The translations under genes and the position numbers were made by a program. Positions 24,251 to 36,252 of a DNA stretch of 64,000 nt are shown here, in pieces. Numbering within the stretch: position 1 is the stretch's first letter; each line of letters starts with the position of its first letter. Origin of the DNA: Helopsaltes ochotensis (lineage: Eukaryota; Chordata; Aves; Passeriformes; Locustellidae); the NCBI GenBank assembly GCA_013400155.1, contig VXBM01000287.1:379713-443712 (forward strand), given 5' to 3'. Under the pieces are notes generated by a model that saw only the letters and a list, made by a program, of their open reading frames with translations, ran no database searches and had not been told where the DNA came from.

Positions 24251-27200
24251 GGAGAAAGGCCAGGATAAAGAGAAAAGTATAATAAAAAATACAAACAAAT
24301 ACACTCAGTGTGCTGCTTCTTTAGCTGCCACGTCAGCCCAGCTGTAAATGCCCAGTGTAGGAAGAAGCCAAACCAACAGTGCCGAAGGCTCCAGGAAAGA
24401 CATAATGCTGACACAACAGTATCTTGAGTTCCCAACTGATTTCAATCACTAGATAAATATCAGTTTCAGCCCTAAATGATATTCTCAAGTAATTGTCCAA
24501 TGCCCAGTTGGGCTGGATCGGTGCTCCTCTGGAACTAGTTCAGGCCAACTTTAACTGCTTGGGAGTGCATGGCCGAAAGCAGACTTATGTGCTGGAGCCT
24601 GAAATGCCATTAAACAGGCTGTAGTCGAGAGGACAAAATGCCTCGTGTGTTTAGTCTAATACACCATGGGACTTGTTTGCTACAGTTACAGTATTAAAGT
24701 TGTAATTATAGCCAGTGAACCGCAGAGGTACTGTAGCCACAGGGTTTAAATGGGGTGTTACTGCAGTAGAAGCCACCCCCAGTGGGTTATAAGTTCAAAG
24801 GGTCATTTTTCCCTCTCTATTTAATCAGATACTCAAGCTTACAGACTTCTTAGTGATCATCATTAGGTATTGAACATCTCAGCCTGTTTTATGTAGGTCC
24901 CTTTGGTTTGTTTTTAGTTTTTTTGTTCCTATTTCAGAAGAAAGATGATAGCTTAATGCATGCATATGACCAAGCAGTCAGTATTTAGTGCATGGTGCAA
25001 GCAGAATACCATTTTTATGATGTGCTGGTTAGATAGAAGTATGCCACCCTGCAGCAATATTGAGCTGCAGCTCTCAGTAAATAATGATGTTGATGCTTTG
25101 TACTTGAGTCGAGACTGAAAACCACAACAGAAAACGTGGATTTTGGCTCAGGAAAGAACAAAAAATATCCTCTTTGAGACAATGCAAGTACAATGCATTT
25201 GAAGATGGTATTAAAATATACTCTTTTATTATTTATTAAATCACAGATTTAGGGTTTCTGACCTTGTTAACCATTGCATGCTGGCAGTCTTTATGGCACT
25301 GGCCTGAACATGAACACACACACCTTTTACTAACACATATAGGTGTCAAGTCTCGATTTGAAGTGACTGAAGAAAAATCAGTCAAAAGTCATTTAGTTTT
25401 TCCTCCCTGTGCTTAATAGACAAAATTTCATATTGAACGTAAAAGAGATGATAGCTGAATATTAACTTTCCATTTTAGCAGTGAGCATAACAATTTTTTT
25501 TTTCTGATTAAGCAGGACTGTAATGGTTACCATGTAGGAAAATATAGGTAATATTAAACTGAAATATGTCTGTCTAGGGATTCATTCATTTCCCCAAAAT
25601 AGCTAGTTTCTATTTATATATGAATGTCTGTATGTTTATATATATTTAAATGCCCCATTTGCTACACTGGTTTTAGCTTCTTGTTAGCATCACTTCTTGT
25701 TAGCATGATGTTCTACAGCACAAGGCAGCTGGAAAAGTGAAACATGTGTTCAAGAATTTATGCAGTGTCTTTCTTTCATTAAGAGAACTAACAATTATAG
25801 GTGCATATTATAAGTTAGCTGTGCTAAGCAGTATGTTATAGCCATGTCTGACAGACATGTTGTTTACGTTCATATTTTATATTGGTGAAACTGTAGCTTT
25901 TTTATCAACATGACATTTTTCAAATGCAATATTTATACCTCTTCTTCCATACAGAGGAAACGCAGTCGTCTAAAAACACTATGTGTTTTAAATCCACTTG
26001 TCTCCTTTTCAGTTAGAAAATATTTCCAGTTATTTCCCCAGCAAAATACATAACTCAGCATATTCTGTATTCCAGGCCTTCTATTAATTGATGAGGGGAA
26101 AATTTCTCACCTCATACTAACAATAACCCATCTTATTTTAATATGGTTGAAACCTCTGTGGGTATGTGCAATCCTCCCTTGTTGACCTTAGCATTTTCTT
26201 TGGGCTACATGCACCATCATTTTGCATGTACTGTCTCTGACAGTGTCAGTGGGAATTTTTCACACCCTACCATTTTTCCCAGAGGAATATCCTTGCCTAA
26301 ACTGCTTGAACTGTGATCTGTGTGATCCTCAGAGACAGCTAAAAATACAAAATCTTTTCTTACATATACACTCCAGGGAGATGGTGTGATTATGAGCTCC
26401 AAAGTCTAAGTGCACTTCATGTGAAATGAATATATATGTGGCTTGAAAAGACATCTCTGACACTAAAGTAAACAAACAAACAAGTAGTTAGTTAATCCAT
26501 CTGAATATTCTATCCTTAAAGAAAACTACCTTGCATACAGTACAATCTATTGAGTATACAATCAACAGTGCAATGTACAGGAATTATTTGTTAACATAAA
26601 TGCCAGCTTGGATCAAATCTGAGATCCGTCCAATATAGTACTTTTATTTTCAACAACATCCAGAGTGAGGTATTTCAGAGGAATGTTTCAGCCAGCAGCT
26701 CAGAGCAGGCAGAGGTAGATAATTCCTCCCTCTTTTCATCACACTCAGAAAAGATCTCTCTTCGTAAATTGAGATTGCTTTAAATCCTGAAGCATAAGGT
26801 TTCATTTTTGTTCCCATACTCTCCCTTTAAGCATTAACTATTACAAGCCTGGACATTACTACTGTTTCAGTATATGCCTATGCTCTCATAACCCCAGTAA
26901 TATCCTGTCATAATGAGCTCCAAGGTCCAATTACACGTTGTTTGAAAAAACTATTTCCTTCTTTCAAGTTTGAATTTGTTGCTGTTCGGTTGTACAGACT
27001 ATTCTCTTGTTCTTGTGTAGTGCAACAGAATTTCAAGCTACCGCTTAGCAGCCTTGTGTTGTAGACACACTAGTACCTGAAACATCCTTATCATAAACTG
27101 GCTCTCCAAATATTACAAGGTTTTCTCTTATTCACCAGTGGATCAAATCCATGCAGATAAAAGTAGAAAGAGACAAAACCCACCACTTGTAAGGATAGAG

Positions 27201-30200
27201 TAAGAATGCTAATGCCCAGCAGGGACCAGCCAGTGGTTATTTAGGGGGACTCTCCTAAAGTCCAGAAACACCTAGCAAAGACTTCAGTGGATGCTGTGTT
27301 TATCGCTGTCTGAGCTAGGCCCTTCTAAGAACCCAACTGCAGCCTGATCCCTGAACACAGCATCTGTCTTGCCCAGCTTGCTATGGAGTTCCTTGTTTCT
27401 GTTGGTTGCTGGAGTTGCCTGTGTAGTCAGGGACATCAGCAACATCAGAGCAGCAACATAAGACTCTGAGGCTAGATGAGCTGCCTTTAGGAGATGCCTA
27501 TTTCTGCTGTTGACCACATGGAAAGCCCAGATAGCTTGCTTAAACTGGGCTGAATTCAGGGAGGAGCAAACCCACCCATGTCAGCAGGCAGCAGCTGTGA
27601 AGAACATAGTGGGTCATTGGCCCACGAACACAGTCACGTATGACACATTGTCTGGATGGCTCTGCAGTAGGCCAAGTTTTTGAAAGATGCTTTGGGAAAG
27701 AGAACATATCCATGCTGCTTGCTATGTGCTTCATAATCGCTTCCCAGTGGTCAAAGTTGTCTTCCACATTTAGATGGTGCGGCAGACCCCTGATTACTTC
27801 CTATTTCATGCAATTGCAGCAACATTTTTCTTTTGCTGTGCTTATGTTTCATCAAGCTTTCAAAAAATACTAGGTCACAAGATAGAAATAACTCCACACA
27901 GTTTAGATGTTTATTAACGTGTAATTCAGAGTCTATTTTAGAAGGATATGTTTGCGTCTGTTGATGATGAGCTGATGTGATCATTAAGATTTTTTCTCTA
28001 CATTGGCATGCTTTTTAAAATCCTGAAGAGGAATTTTGTGACTGTGCGTATTCTGGAATTTCTGTCAGTGATTACACAAAAAAATTTTTGAACAAATTTA
28101 GTCCTGAAATAGTAAAAGGTACAAACAGTACAGAGTGAACATAACTTGCCGTTTTTGTGGGGTTAAGGCAATTCATTAACTCAAATGGAGAAGGTATGAG
28201 CATGCAGACAGGTTGATAAACTGTCACATTATCTTAAAGGAGGTAAGTAAATAAAATGGACCCATGCAATGTTATTATTGCGCTTAAAAGGAAGGTTGAA
28301 AATTAGTAAGCAGGAACTACCAAAAAAGAAAAAAGGCAATGGCTTTGGTGGTTGTATAGCTTTGCAGATTGATTTTCTGTGTAATACACTTCTGGTTCTG
28401 CAGTGGAGAGTAATAAATTTGTATATTATATTCTCTGCAGTAAAATCTGCATTTCTCTAGATACAAAATATGCATTTCTTCTGCACTTCTTATTTTACGA
28501 GAAAATTACAAACTTCTTCTGGATTTGACAATGACATCATTTTATTAATGAAATTAATTTTTTACCTAGGTGTACAACCTGAACACAATTCATCCATATC
28601 CCATTATCTCAATTCTTGGTAAATTTTTTCCTCTATTTTATCCTGGTTTTGCTGTTGCTAGACTCTCAATCATAATTGCACTGACTGCATTTTCATGGAG
28701 TTCAGCAGTCAGCTCCTTTGTGTTGCTCATTTAGAGCTATAATTTCAGTAGCAGTGAGATAAAACGGGATTTCAGGAAATGCTTGTGTGGTCAAATGGCT
28801 TTGACACATGTACGTGACAACGGAGAGCTGTTTCTGGCAAGCGGCTCTGCCAACAGTCCACACCATCTGACCATTACACTGGGCCTGATAGTAATGAAAT
28901 ATAATTCTCTCTGATGAGAATATGAAAGGAAAAAGGACCCACAAATGTCACTCACATTACTCAATTCTCTGCTGAATAATGCATGGCTGCCTAGAATACC
29001 ATGGAGATGGAGATTATAGAGGAAGAAAGAGAATGGCAGCACCTCTCCAAGAGGAACCCAGCGTTCTGGATGGCATCCTGCTAGGACTCAGCTAGATTTA
29101 GAGACACTTAAAAAACATGTAATGGGCACTGTGAATGCTACCTTTATAAATTTAGACTGATTGTAATGGCCATAAAAAGGGAGAGTCCTTATGCATCCGA
29201 CCCTTACTATTGTAAGTGTCTGTTCTGTTAATTGGTGCAATTGGGATGTGGAGGGCCTTATGCCATGCACTCCCCTGCAGTGAAGGGCTCCCAGAGCATA
29301 GCTCTGAGTAGGACCCGTCTGCAGGGAAGGAATGCAGGGCTGGGAGAAAGTTGTTTTCTGAGATGAATTGTAGTTGTTTTGAGCCAGAATCTGGCATTAT
29401 TTTCTGCCATTAAAATAAAAACATCTGAATTAGTTTCTGGATATGAATTCTTTTGGCGCACTAAAAATCTCAGCTGTTCCAAGCCAACCATTCTTCTGAG
29501 GCCATTATGGAGATACAGCAGAGGAGAAGGTACAATAGATTGATGCTGTATCCCCTCCAGTTAGTTCTTTGGGAGATAATATTAGCTAAAGTAATTTAGA
29601 GCAGCCCTGAGGCTGCTCTAAGCCATGAAACATGCACACCGGTTCCAAGGCTAGGGAGGGTGTGAAGGCATAAGGGTGAGTGAAAGGTATGGAAGGATGG
29701 CTTAGGACCTGAGCCAAAGTTACTGCAGTCAGGGGAAGTCTTTCTATTGACTTCAAAAGGTTTTGAATCAAGCCCTAAGGATGAAGGAATTGAAGTCTGA
29801 CTGGTTGAATTATAATACCAGAAGGATTTAGCTTCTCTTACAGGGTTAAATTTCATCCCTCCTTAGCTGTGAGACAGAAAGAAGTGTGTGAAAAGTGCCA
29901 GTTGCCCCATTTCTCTGAAAGAACATTTCTCTGAAAACTATCTTACCTATTTTCCTGTGATACTGTTCATGATCAGATATTCTTTTGTACACAGTGAAGT
30001 AGTTTCACGGAACAAACTCTTGTGCAGTTTTTCAGATAAAAGGGTTGGATACTCTTTATAGGTGTGATTGGTTGAATGTAATCTCTTTTAAACATAGAAA
30101 AATGAACTTGAAATTCTGCTGAAAATTTGATAAAGGGGAGTTCAACTTCATGCTATTAGAAAGAGTCAGACTTTTGTGGACATGATATTGATTTGTTTTC

Positions 30201-32165
30201 ATATAAACTAAAAATTGCAGCTGCACATAAGAGCCAGCTTGACTTTCAGTGACCCCCAGGGAATTGTTTCTTTCTCTATAGAATAAAAGGATGGAAATCT
30301 CTTGCAATCATGTAGTCTTCTTTGTAGGCTCTGTAAGAGTTTGGTTGTATTTCTTTATCTGCAATCAGAAAAAGGCAAAATCATTAAGTGAATTTATATG
30401 AAAGGAATAGGCTATTATATAAAATTTGCTGTGTAAATAAGGACAAAATTATTTGCCCTGGGATTTTGTTACTCTTTTTGATTCTGTCTTAATTCTGTGT
30501 GTCCAGTTAGGAAGTTTCTTTAATTTGTGTTCTAAGTAGTCTGTACATATGCAAAGGTATAATTGAGGAATGAAACTATGTTCTTTTGAATTACAAAGAA
30601 GTTAGTGTAATCTGTCATAAGGAAGCAAACATATCAGTAGCAGTGATAACCTACAAACAGTTGCATAAATTTAAAGTTAAATACTTGTTCTAAACTTTTG
30701 CAGTACACTAATGACTACTGACAGTTGTTTGTGAAACCAATGTTTTTGCTTAAGCAGCTGAGATTTTTTTTTTAAATAGGTTTTTTAAATAGGTTCAACC
30801 TGAAAGAAGAGTTAGTCCTCTGTGTATGACATTGAGGGATATTTAAGTATGCAAGCTTTTTTTAAAGTGTAAGATTTTGGGAACGTACTGAATCAGTATA
30901 TTTTGAAGGGAATAACACATTAAACCCATCAGTTACATGAAACTGGGTTCTGTGTACTGGGTGCTAACAGCAGAAACCTCACCCAACACTGGAGCACCAG
31001 TTTAACTGTTTCTTGTGGTCTGACACACAACTTGGCATGTAAGGCACATGCCTTTGAGACAGACTTTTCATGAGAGTGAATGACATCTCTTTGTAATGTA
31101 CTCCATGCAAAATCAGCAAAATAGCAGTCTTCAGTTTCATCAGTTATAGATGTCCCAGGCAAAATGGTGTATTTGCACAGAGATGCAAAATGAAAGAACC
31201 GAGGAAGTTTAACCACAAACATCTTGATAAGTATACAGACATCATTCTCCTGAGACTGTGCTGTGCTACAGCGTCAAAGAATCTTGAACGACTGAGCTGC
31301 TATGAAAGGCGAAACATAAACATCTACCATTGTGTTTTCTTTGTGAATATTGGAACAACAGTACTAATTCTCTCAGTCTGTGCTATTAGACTGTGAAGGT
31401 CAGTGTTCATTGCAGTGGTTGGTTTCATTCTCCTTGCTCTATTAACATGGAAACTGCAGTGCTGCAAGTCAAGTCGTTTGCCTTCAGCAATATGAAACAG
31501 TAGCAGAAACAGGACTTACTTTCCATATCCTTTGGTTTTCCTTTTCTCCAGCTACACCGTGTTTTCTCTGATAGTATCAGTGGAACAGTAAAAGATCCTG
31601 ATTTACAGTAATGTGTAGGGCTTTATCTAGAAAACTGCAAGGAAACAACCAGTAGAGTGTGCTGCTCTCTCATGATGGAACAGAAGAAAATCTTTAGTTG
31701 GTTTGCTTAAAACCTCCAGAATATATTTTCTTTTTATTTATTATTCCTTAATGTAGAGTTATTCTTGCCAGATTATACTTTTGATCCCTTTACCATTGCC
31801 TTTTCTGGAGAGGCTCTCAAAAAATCAGCAGGTAAAATAAATTTGAGTTGTGTAGAAGACACTGACAACCCCAAACCAGTACAGGAGAGCAGTGGAGTCA
31901 GATTATTTCATTTTTCTTCCAACCTGAAGTTCCTATTTTGAGAGTCCCATTCATGAAGGTCCAAAAGAGTGTTTACATTCCCCCTTTTCCAGCTGACCTT
32001 GCCAGTTATCCTCTGACCCTGTGTTATGATCTCAAAACATCTGTGCAACCTTGGTAACTTCAGTGTTTGAGGGAAGGATAGGGAGGGGGAATTGAGGTTG
32101 TACAGGATCTTTCATCACCTTTTGCTTTGGGTTTACAGACTTTGCAGTATTTTTTGTGCCGGACC

Positions 32166-32240
32166 ATGCATAAGAATATTTAAATATTTATACTTAAATA
32201 AGGATATTTAAATATTTATAAGTTATAAATATTTATATTC
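32166..32240. repeat. AT-rich imperfect repeat of atatttaaatatttata
   Basis: The word atatttaaatatttata occurs twice about 35 bp apart, followed by a third degenerate copy (ttataaatatttatatt). The units are themselves near-palindromic, so strand slippage or hairpin formation is plausible. No other function is suggested. Confidence 0.7.
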
Positions 32241-34018
32241 TAATGAATTGTTTCTGAAAGACTCTGTGTCACTTCTATATTGTCTTTTACAATGTTGTCA
32301 TAAGAAGTTGTTTTTTGTTTGCTTTTTTGCAAATAACTTATTTGAAACAGCATTTCTCAATGTGTCCAAACTTTTTCCTACGTGGCATTTTCCCGCCAAC
32401 TGGGAATGGAGGTGATGAACATCCATTGCAGCTGGTGGGTGCCACTCTTGGCTGGCAGATTAGCTGGCACAAGATGTGTTGTGACAGCATGAAAAATGTC
32501 ATGCGTTGGCAAATGAACCCATGCCTTCTACCACGCATGCTGCTTTTGGACTGGGAGTTCAAAAGAAGAAAACATGAGTCATGCCTCAGAGTGCATGGGT
32601 TTTGCTGCTCACTATAATTTGAATAAGCCTCGATCTTCAATGCAAAGATTAGGAGAAAATATTATAATAGTTCCTAATCTTTATTTTTGGTAAAAATCAA
32701 TAAACAGCAAGATTTCCCTTTATCTTCTTAATTTCCACAGCATGAGCTTCAAAATCCGACTTGTTTTCAGGCTTAATGAGACAGGATCTCTCCAGATTAT
32801 TATTTTGGCTTTGTATCAAAAAATATTGTTTGTCATTATAACAAGCCTATGCCATTAGTACAATCTTAATTATTTAGTTAGAATAATGAAACTGGAAACA
32901 TGATTTTTTTTCTGTATTTATTGGCACAAAAAAAAAAATCAGTCTATCAGAAGAAATTTTATTTTAACATTAATGAGTTGAGATTTCTGGAAATGATGGG
33001 AAAAGTGGCCACAGTTAAAAAAATTGACTCAATAGGTAAAACTGTAGGTGTGTGTGAGATCAAAAGGAACAGTACTCTGATGTAGACAGCTCTTCATGGC
33101 TTGTATAAACAAGTGCTCCTGTTGTTACTACCTCTGTTGGAGCTGCAGGCATCAAAATGATCACAGAAAACACCATGGAAAAGGCAGATTTAGCAAATGC
33201 CTGAGATGACTGAGGGAAGATCACAGCTTTCATAATGACATTTATTTAACTTCTGCAACCATATATTTAGCAGGATAAGAGTGGTCTGACTTAAGTCATA
33301 ATGAGCCTTTGAGGACCTAAATGCATCAGTGCCAGAGGATGTAGCAAAATCAACATGAGTGTCTGTACTCCCTAATACAGGTGGCATTTTGGCATTTCTA
33401 TTAACATACTGGGGAAATACTTCTGGTGTGGTTTCCTGAAAATACTCTAGCCATGGCTACACACTCAGTAAATAGACAAGTCAGGCTTTTCTTATATGCT
33501 CTGTAGCAGGGAAAGCAATGCAAAGAAAGTGTGGGACTTCTCTGAAACCATGCTGGCTACACCTATGCTGTGTGTAGGCACATGGGGCTGGGGCTGAGTC
33601 ATAGAGCACAGCCCTCTTCCCTACCTGTGCTCCCACTGTTCATGGTGTGCACTGTGGGACATATCCAGGGACACCCTGTTACAGGGTTAAGGGAGCTCAG
33701 ATTTCACCTCTTCCGCATTCTGGGTCATACACAAGCATGTTGCAGCATGAATGATGCACGGGCTGTGGCTGCATGGGACATTTTGGCATATATGGGAACT
33801 CTTGTCCCGTAGTTATCCCCTTTTTGTCCTTAGTAGTATGTCATTAAGGCACTCCTCGTCAGAGACAGAGTTTACACATCTGTGTTCTGACCCCAGTATT
33901 GCACTGAATCTTTGCCACAGCAGCTCCTTCAGATTTCTGGCCTAGGAAACTAGTCCAATTCTTTCTGCAAGTATTCATCCAAAATGTTTTTCCTCATTGC
34001 CCATCCTAAGCCCCCGCT

Positions 34019-34131
34019 CTCCTATCCCCACAACAAAAAAACCACCACCAAACTAAACAAAAGCAAAAAAAAACCAACCCCAATACCAACCAAAAAAACC
34101 AACCAACCAAACCAAACAAAAACAATCCAGA
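34019..34131. repeat. A/C-rich low-complexity tract
   Basis: About 110 bp lacking nearly all G and T, with repeats such as aaccaaccaacc and caaaaaaacc. It resembles the tract beside the gap at 508-556 and probably arose by slippage. Confidence 0.85.
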
Positions 34132-35281
34132 TGTACATGCCACTTTTACTGTAATCCGTGGGAGCTGCACCACTGACATACTGACATGAATATAGGATTT
34201 CATGCTTCTTTCATTTAGGATACTGTAAGAAATTACTTTATAAAGCCTTTGCAGACTGCTGTATGTAAGTATGGCTAGAGTTTATACACTAGACAATAGT
34301 GCTCAGGAGCTGTGCGTGACATAAAATATCTTGGTTAAGTAAAATTCCATGGTGAAAAAATATACTAGATTCCTAAAAGAAGGTAGAATTTAGTACTGTA
34401 AGATTCAGTCAGAGATCATATCAAGTGCTGGCATTTTTGCAGTGAAGAAGAAAATGGAAAGAGAGTGTGCTTTGTGTGCTTGTCCTTTCTCTGTGTGCCT
34501 TTGTAATATAATTACTAGGTAAAAATGTAACAGCAGAAAAAAAAATGGCGTGTCTGAATTAAGTACAGCCAACTGCATGCATGCATAGCAGCAGAGACTT
34601 CTGTTAGATTCCTTGTGTCCATGTGCAGCTTGTGAAGTAAGTGTATGGTTTTTATTCAGCAGCAAAGTGCAGTGCTTAGGGTGCATTTACACGAAGACTC
34701 GGATTCTGCAACAGATAGCAGCATGCTCTACTCATTGCTGAATTTCTTATAGACTTTGTGAGAGCAAATGCTCCTGTGGTACATGCTTCCAATAACACCC
34801 ACTGTATTTTTTTCCTTGGCGCTTCAGCTTTCTCTTTCATATGGCTTGCTCTTATTTGGAAGAACAGTATATATTTAGTTGGTTGACAGAACTATGCTTG
34901 AGTAACACTGTCTGGGGTGATAGACTTGAGTTTCCAGAGGATTATCTGAACACCAGCCTCATTATCCCAGATATTGACACAACAGTCACCTATGCCAGAT
35001 AGAGGAAATATATCAGATGAGGTGCACGACTGCTACAGCATCATTAAAGTACAACTAAACAATCTGGAGCACTTCAAATTCTGGAGAGAGAAGGGCTGTG
35101 GCATGCATCTTATGCAAGGAAAAAGTAGTTGAACATCAATCAGTCGTATAGTGAGAGCTCTGATGTCCTAAGGTGGAAACTGCACTCTCTCCTCAGCAGT
35201 CTCTTGCCTTGAGGTGGTCAAGGTACAACACACAAAAGAACATGTGGTTAAATGCGGGTGGCTTTCGGCATCAGTCCAGAC

Positions 35282-35331
35282 GAGCTCAAACCCTGTGTGT
35301 CTGTATGCATAGCAAAACACCTCAACCACTA
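35282..35331 (-). repeat. Possible tRNA-derived SINE head (A-box/B-box-like)
   Basis: Read on the minus strand, tagtggttgaggtg (35331-35318) resembles a Pol III A box, and ggtttgagctc (35292-35282) resembles a B box 25 nt further on. The order is right but the spacing is short and neither box is perfect. A chance match remains quite possible. Confidence 0.25.
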
Positions 35332-36203
35332 AGCTCTGTGTGTTCTTGTAAACATCTCTCTTATTTATACACATGATGCTTGCACACTCCCAGTGTATAG
35401 GTTTTGTCCATGTGAATCCCAGTGTTTGCATGCCTGAGGGCCAGTGCGTAAAAACTGCACCCACAAAATTACCTAAACCAGGCTGTCTTGGGTCTTTGAA
35501 AATGTGACATTTGCTATTTCAGGGAGGCATTTTATCCTCAAAATTAAGTGCAAAATTATGCGACTACAGTGTAATCTATGTTTTCTAATAAGAGACACAT
35601 GATACATTTTTTAACCCTTTGGAGACTGTAGAACATTCATTTCTTGAGAGGTTTATCAAGCTAGATATAACTAGTGCTCTGACAACTATCTGAATAGGTT
35701 TTTACCTAGGTTTCCCAGTACAGACAATTTACATTTTAACTAGCATGTGGTTACATTTTCTTTCCCAGGTTTAATCACTAAACACTGGAAATCTTAATTT
35801 CATCAAATGCAATCAAAGAATTTTGTATAGTAGCAATTAAAAGTGTAAAACTAGCATTCGAGCTATAGCAAATTAAACAGCTGCATTGGAGTATTTTTAG
35901 CAGTCATTCCAATCAAAATGCACAAAAGCCTTTTCTTTTTTTTTTTTTTTGAGGACTATCTGCTGGGTGCAGCTCTGGTTTCCATAATTCAACAACCTCA
36001 CTAAATATATGCACATACTTTTAAAAATTCAGTTACAGAGAAGCAAGAAACTATATTTTTTCTACCAGGCAAGTCGAGTGAAAAAGTTCAGAGGGCTTGT
36101 GCTGACTGAGTTGCTTTTGCAGAAAGGGAGCTTCCAGCTGTAGTTGAAGTGTTTAAATAAGGAAACCAAGAACTACTTTGTTGTTTCTGTTACTTTTACT
36201 GTA

Positions 36204-36252
36204 CTTCATGTGTGGCATTGAGTTTTCCATATTGTAAATGCCACACATGAAG
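36204..36252. repeat. Perfect 16-bp inverted repeat with a 17-nt loop
   Basis: cttcatgtgtggcatt at 36204-36219 is matched exactly by its reverse complement at 36237-36252. The intervening 17 nt do not pair well and the pairing stops abruptly at the outer ends. The stem is shorter than a usual microRNA precursor, so I call it only a hairpin or cruciform-capable element. Confidence 0.85.

Larger units (their letters stand above)
21191..36203 (+). other. DYNC1I1: 15-kb intron block with no gene; several low-complexity tracts
   Basis: No exon or RNA gene was recognised. Named tracts inside are listed separately: an A run, a G/T tract, an AT-rich repeat, an A/C tract and a possible tRNA-like remnant. 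Small tandem copies occur at about 25678-25707 (cttcttgttagcat) and 30771-30795 (ttttttaaatagg). Open frames here look random. Confidence 0.6.

Noticed and set aside
23989..24435. 148-codon minus-strand frame with a Lys/Thr-rich middle
   Set aside because: The Lys/Thr part is simply the translated G/T low-complexity tract.
36204..36252. MicroRNA precursor
   Set aside because: The stem is 16 bp and stops abruptly; a typical precursor has a longer, slightly bulged stem.
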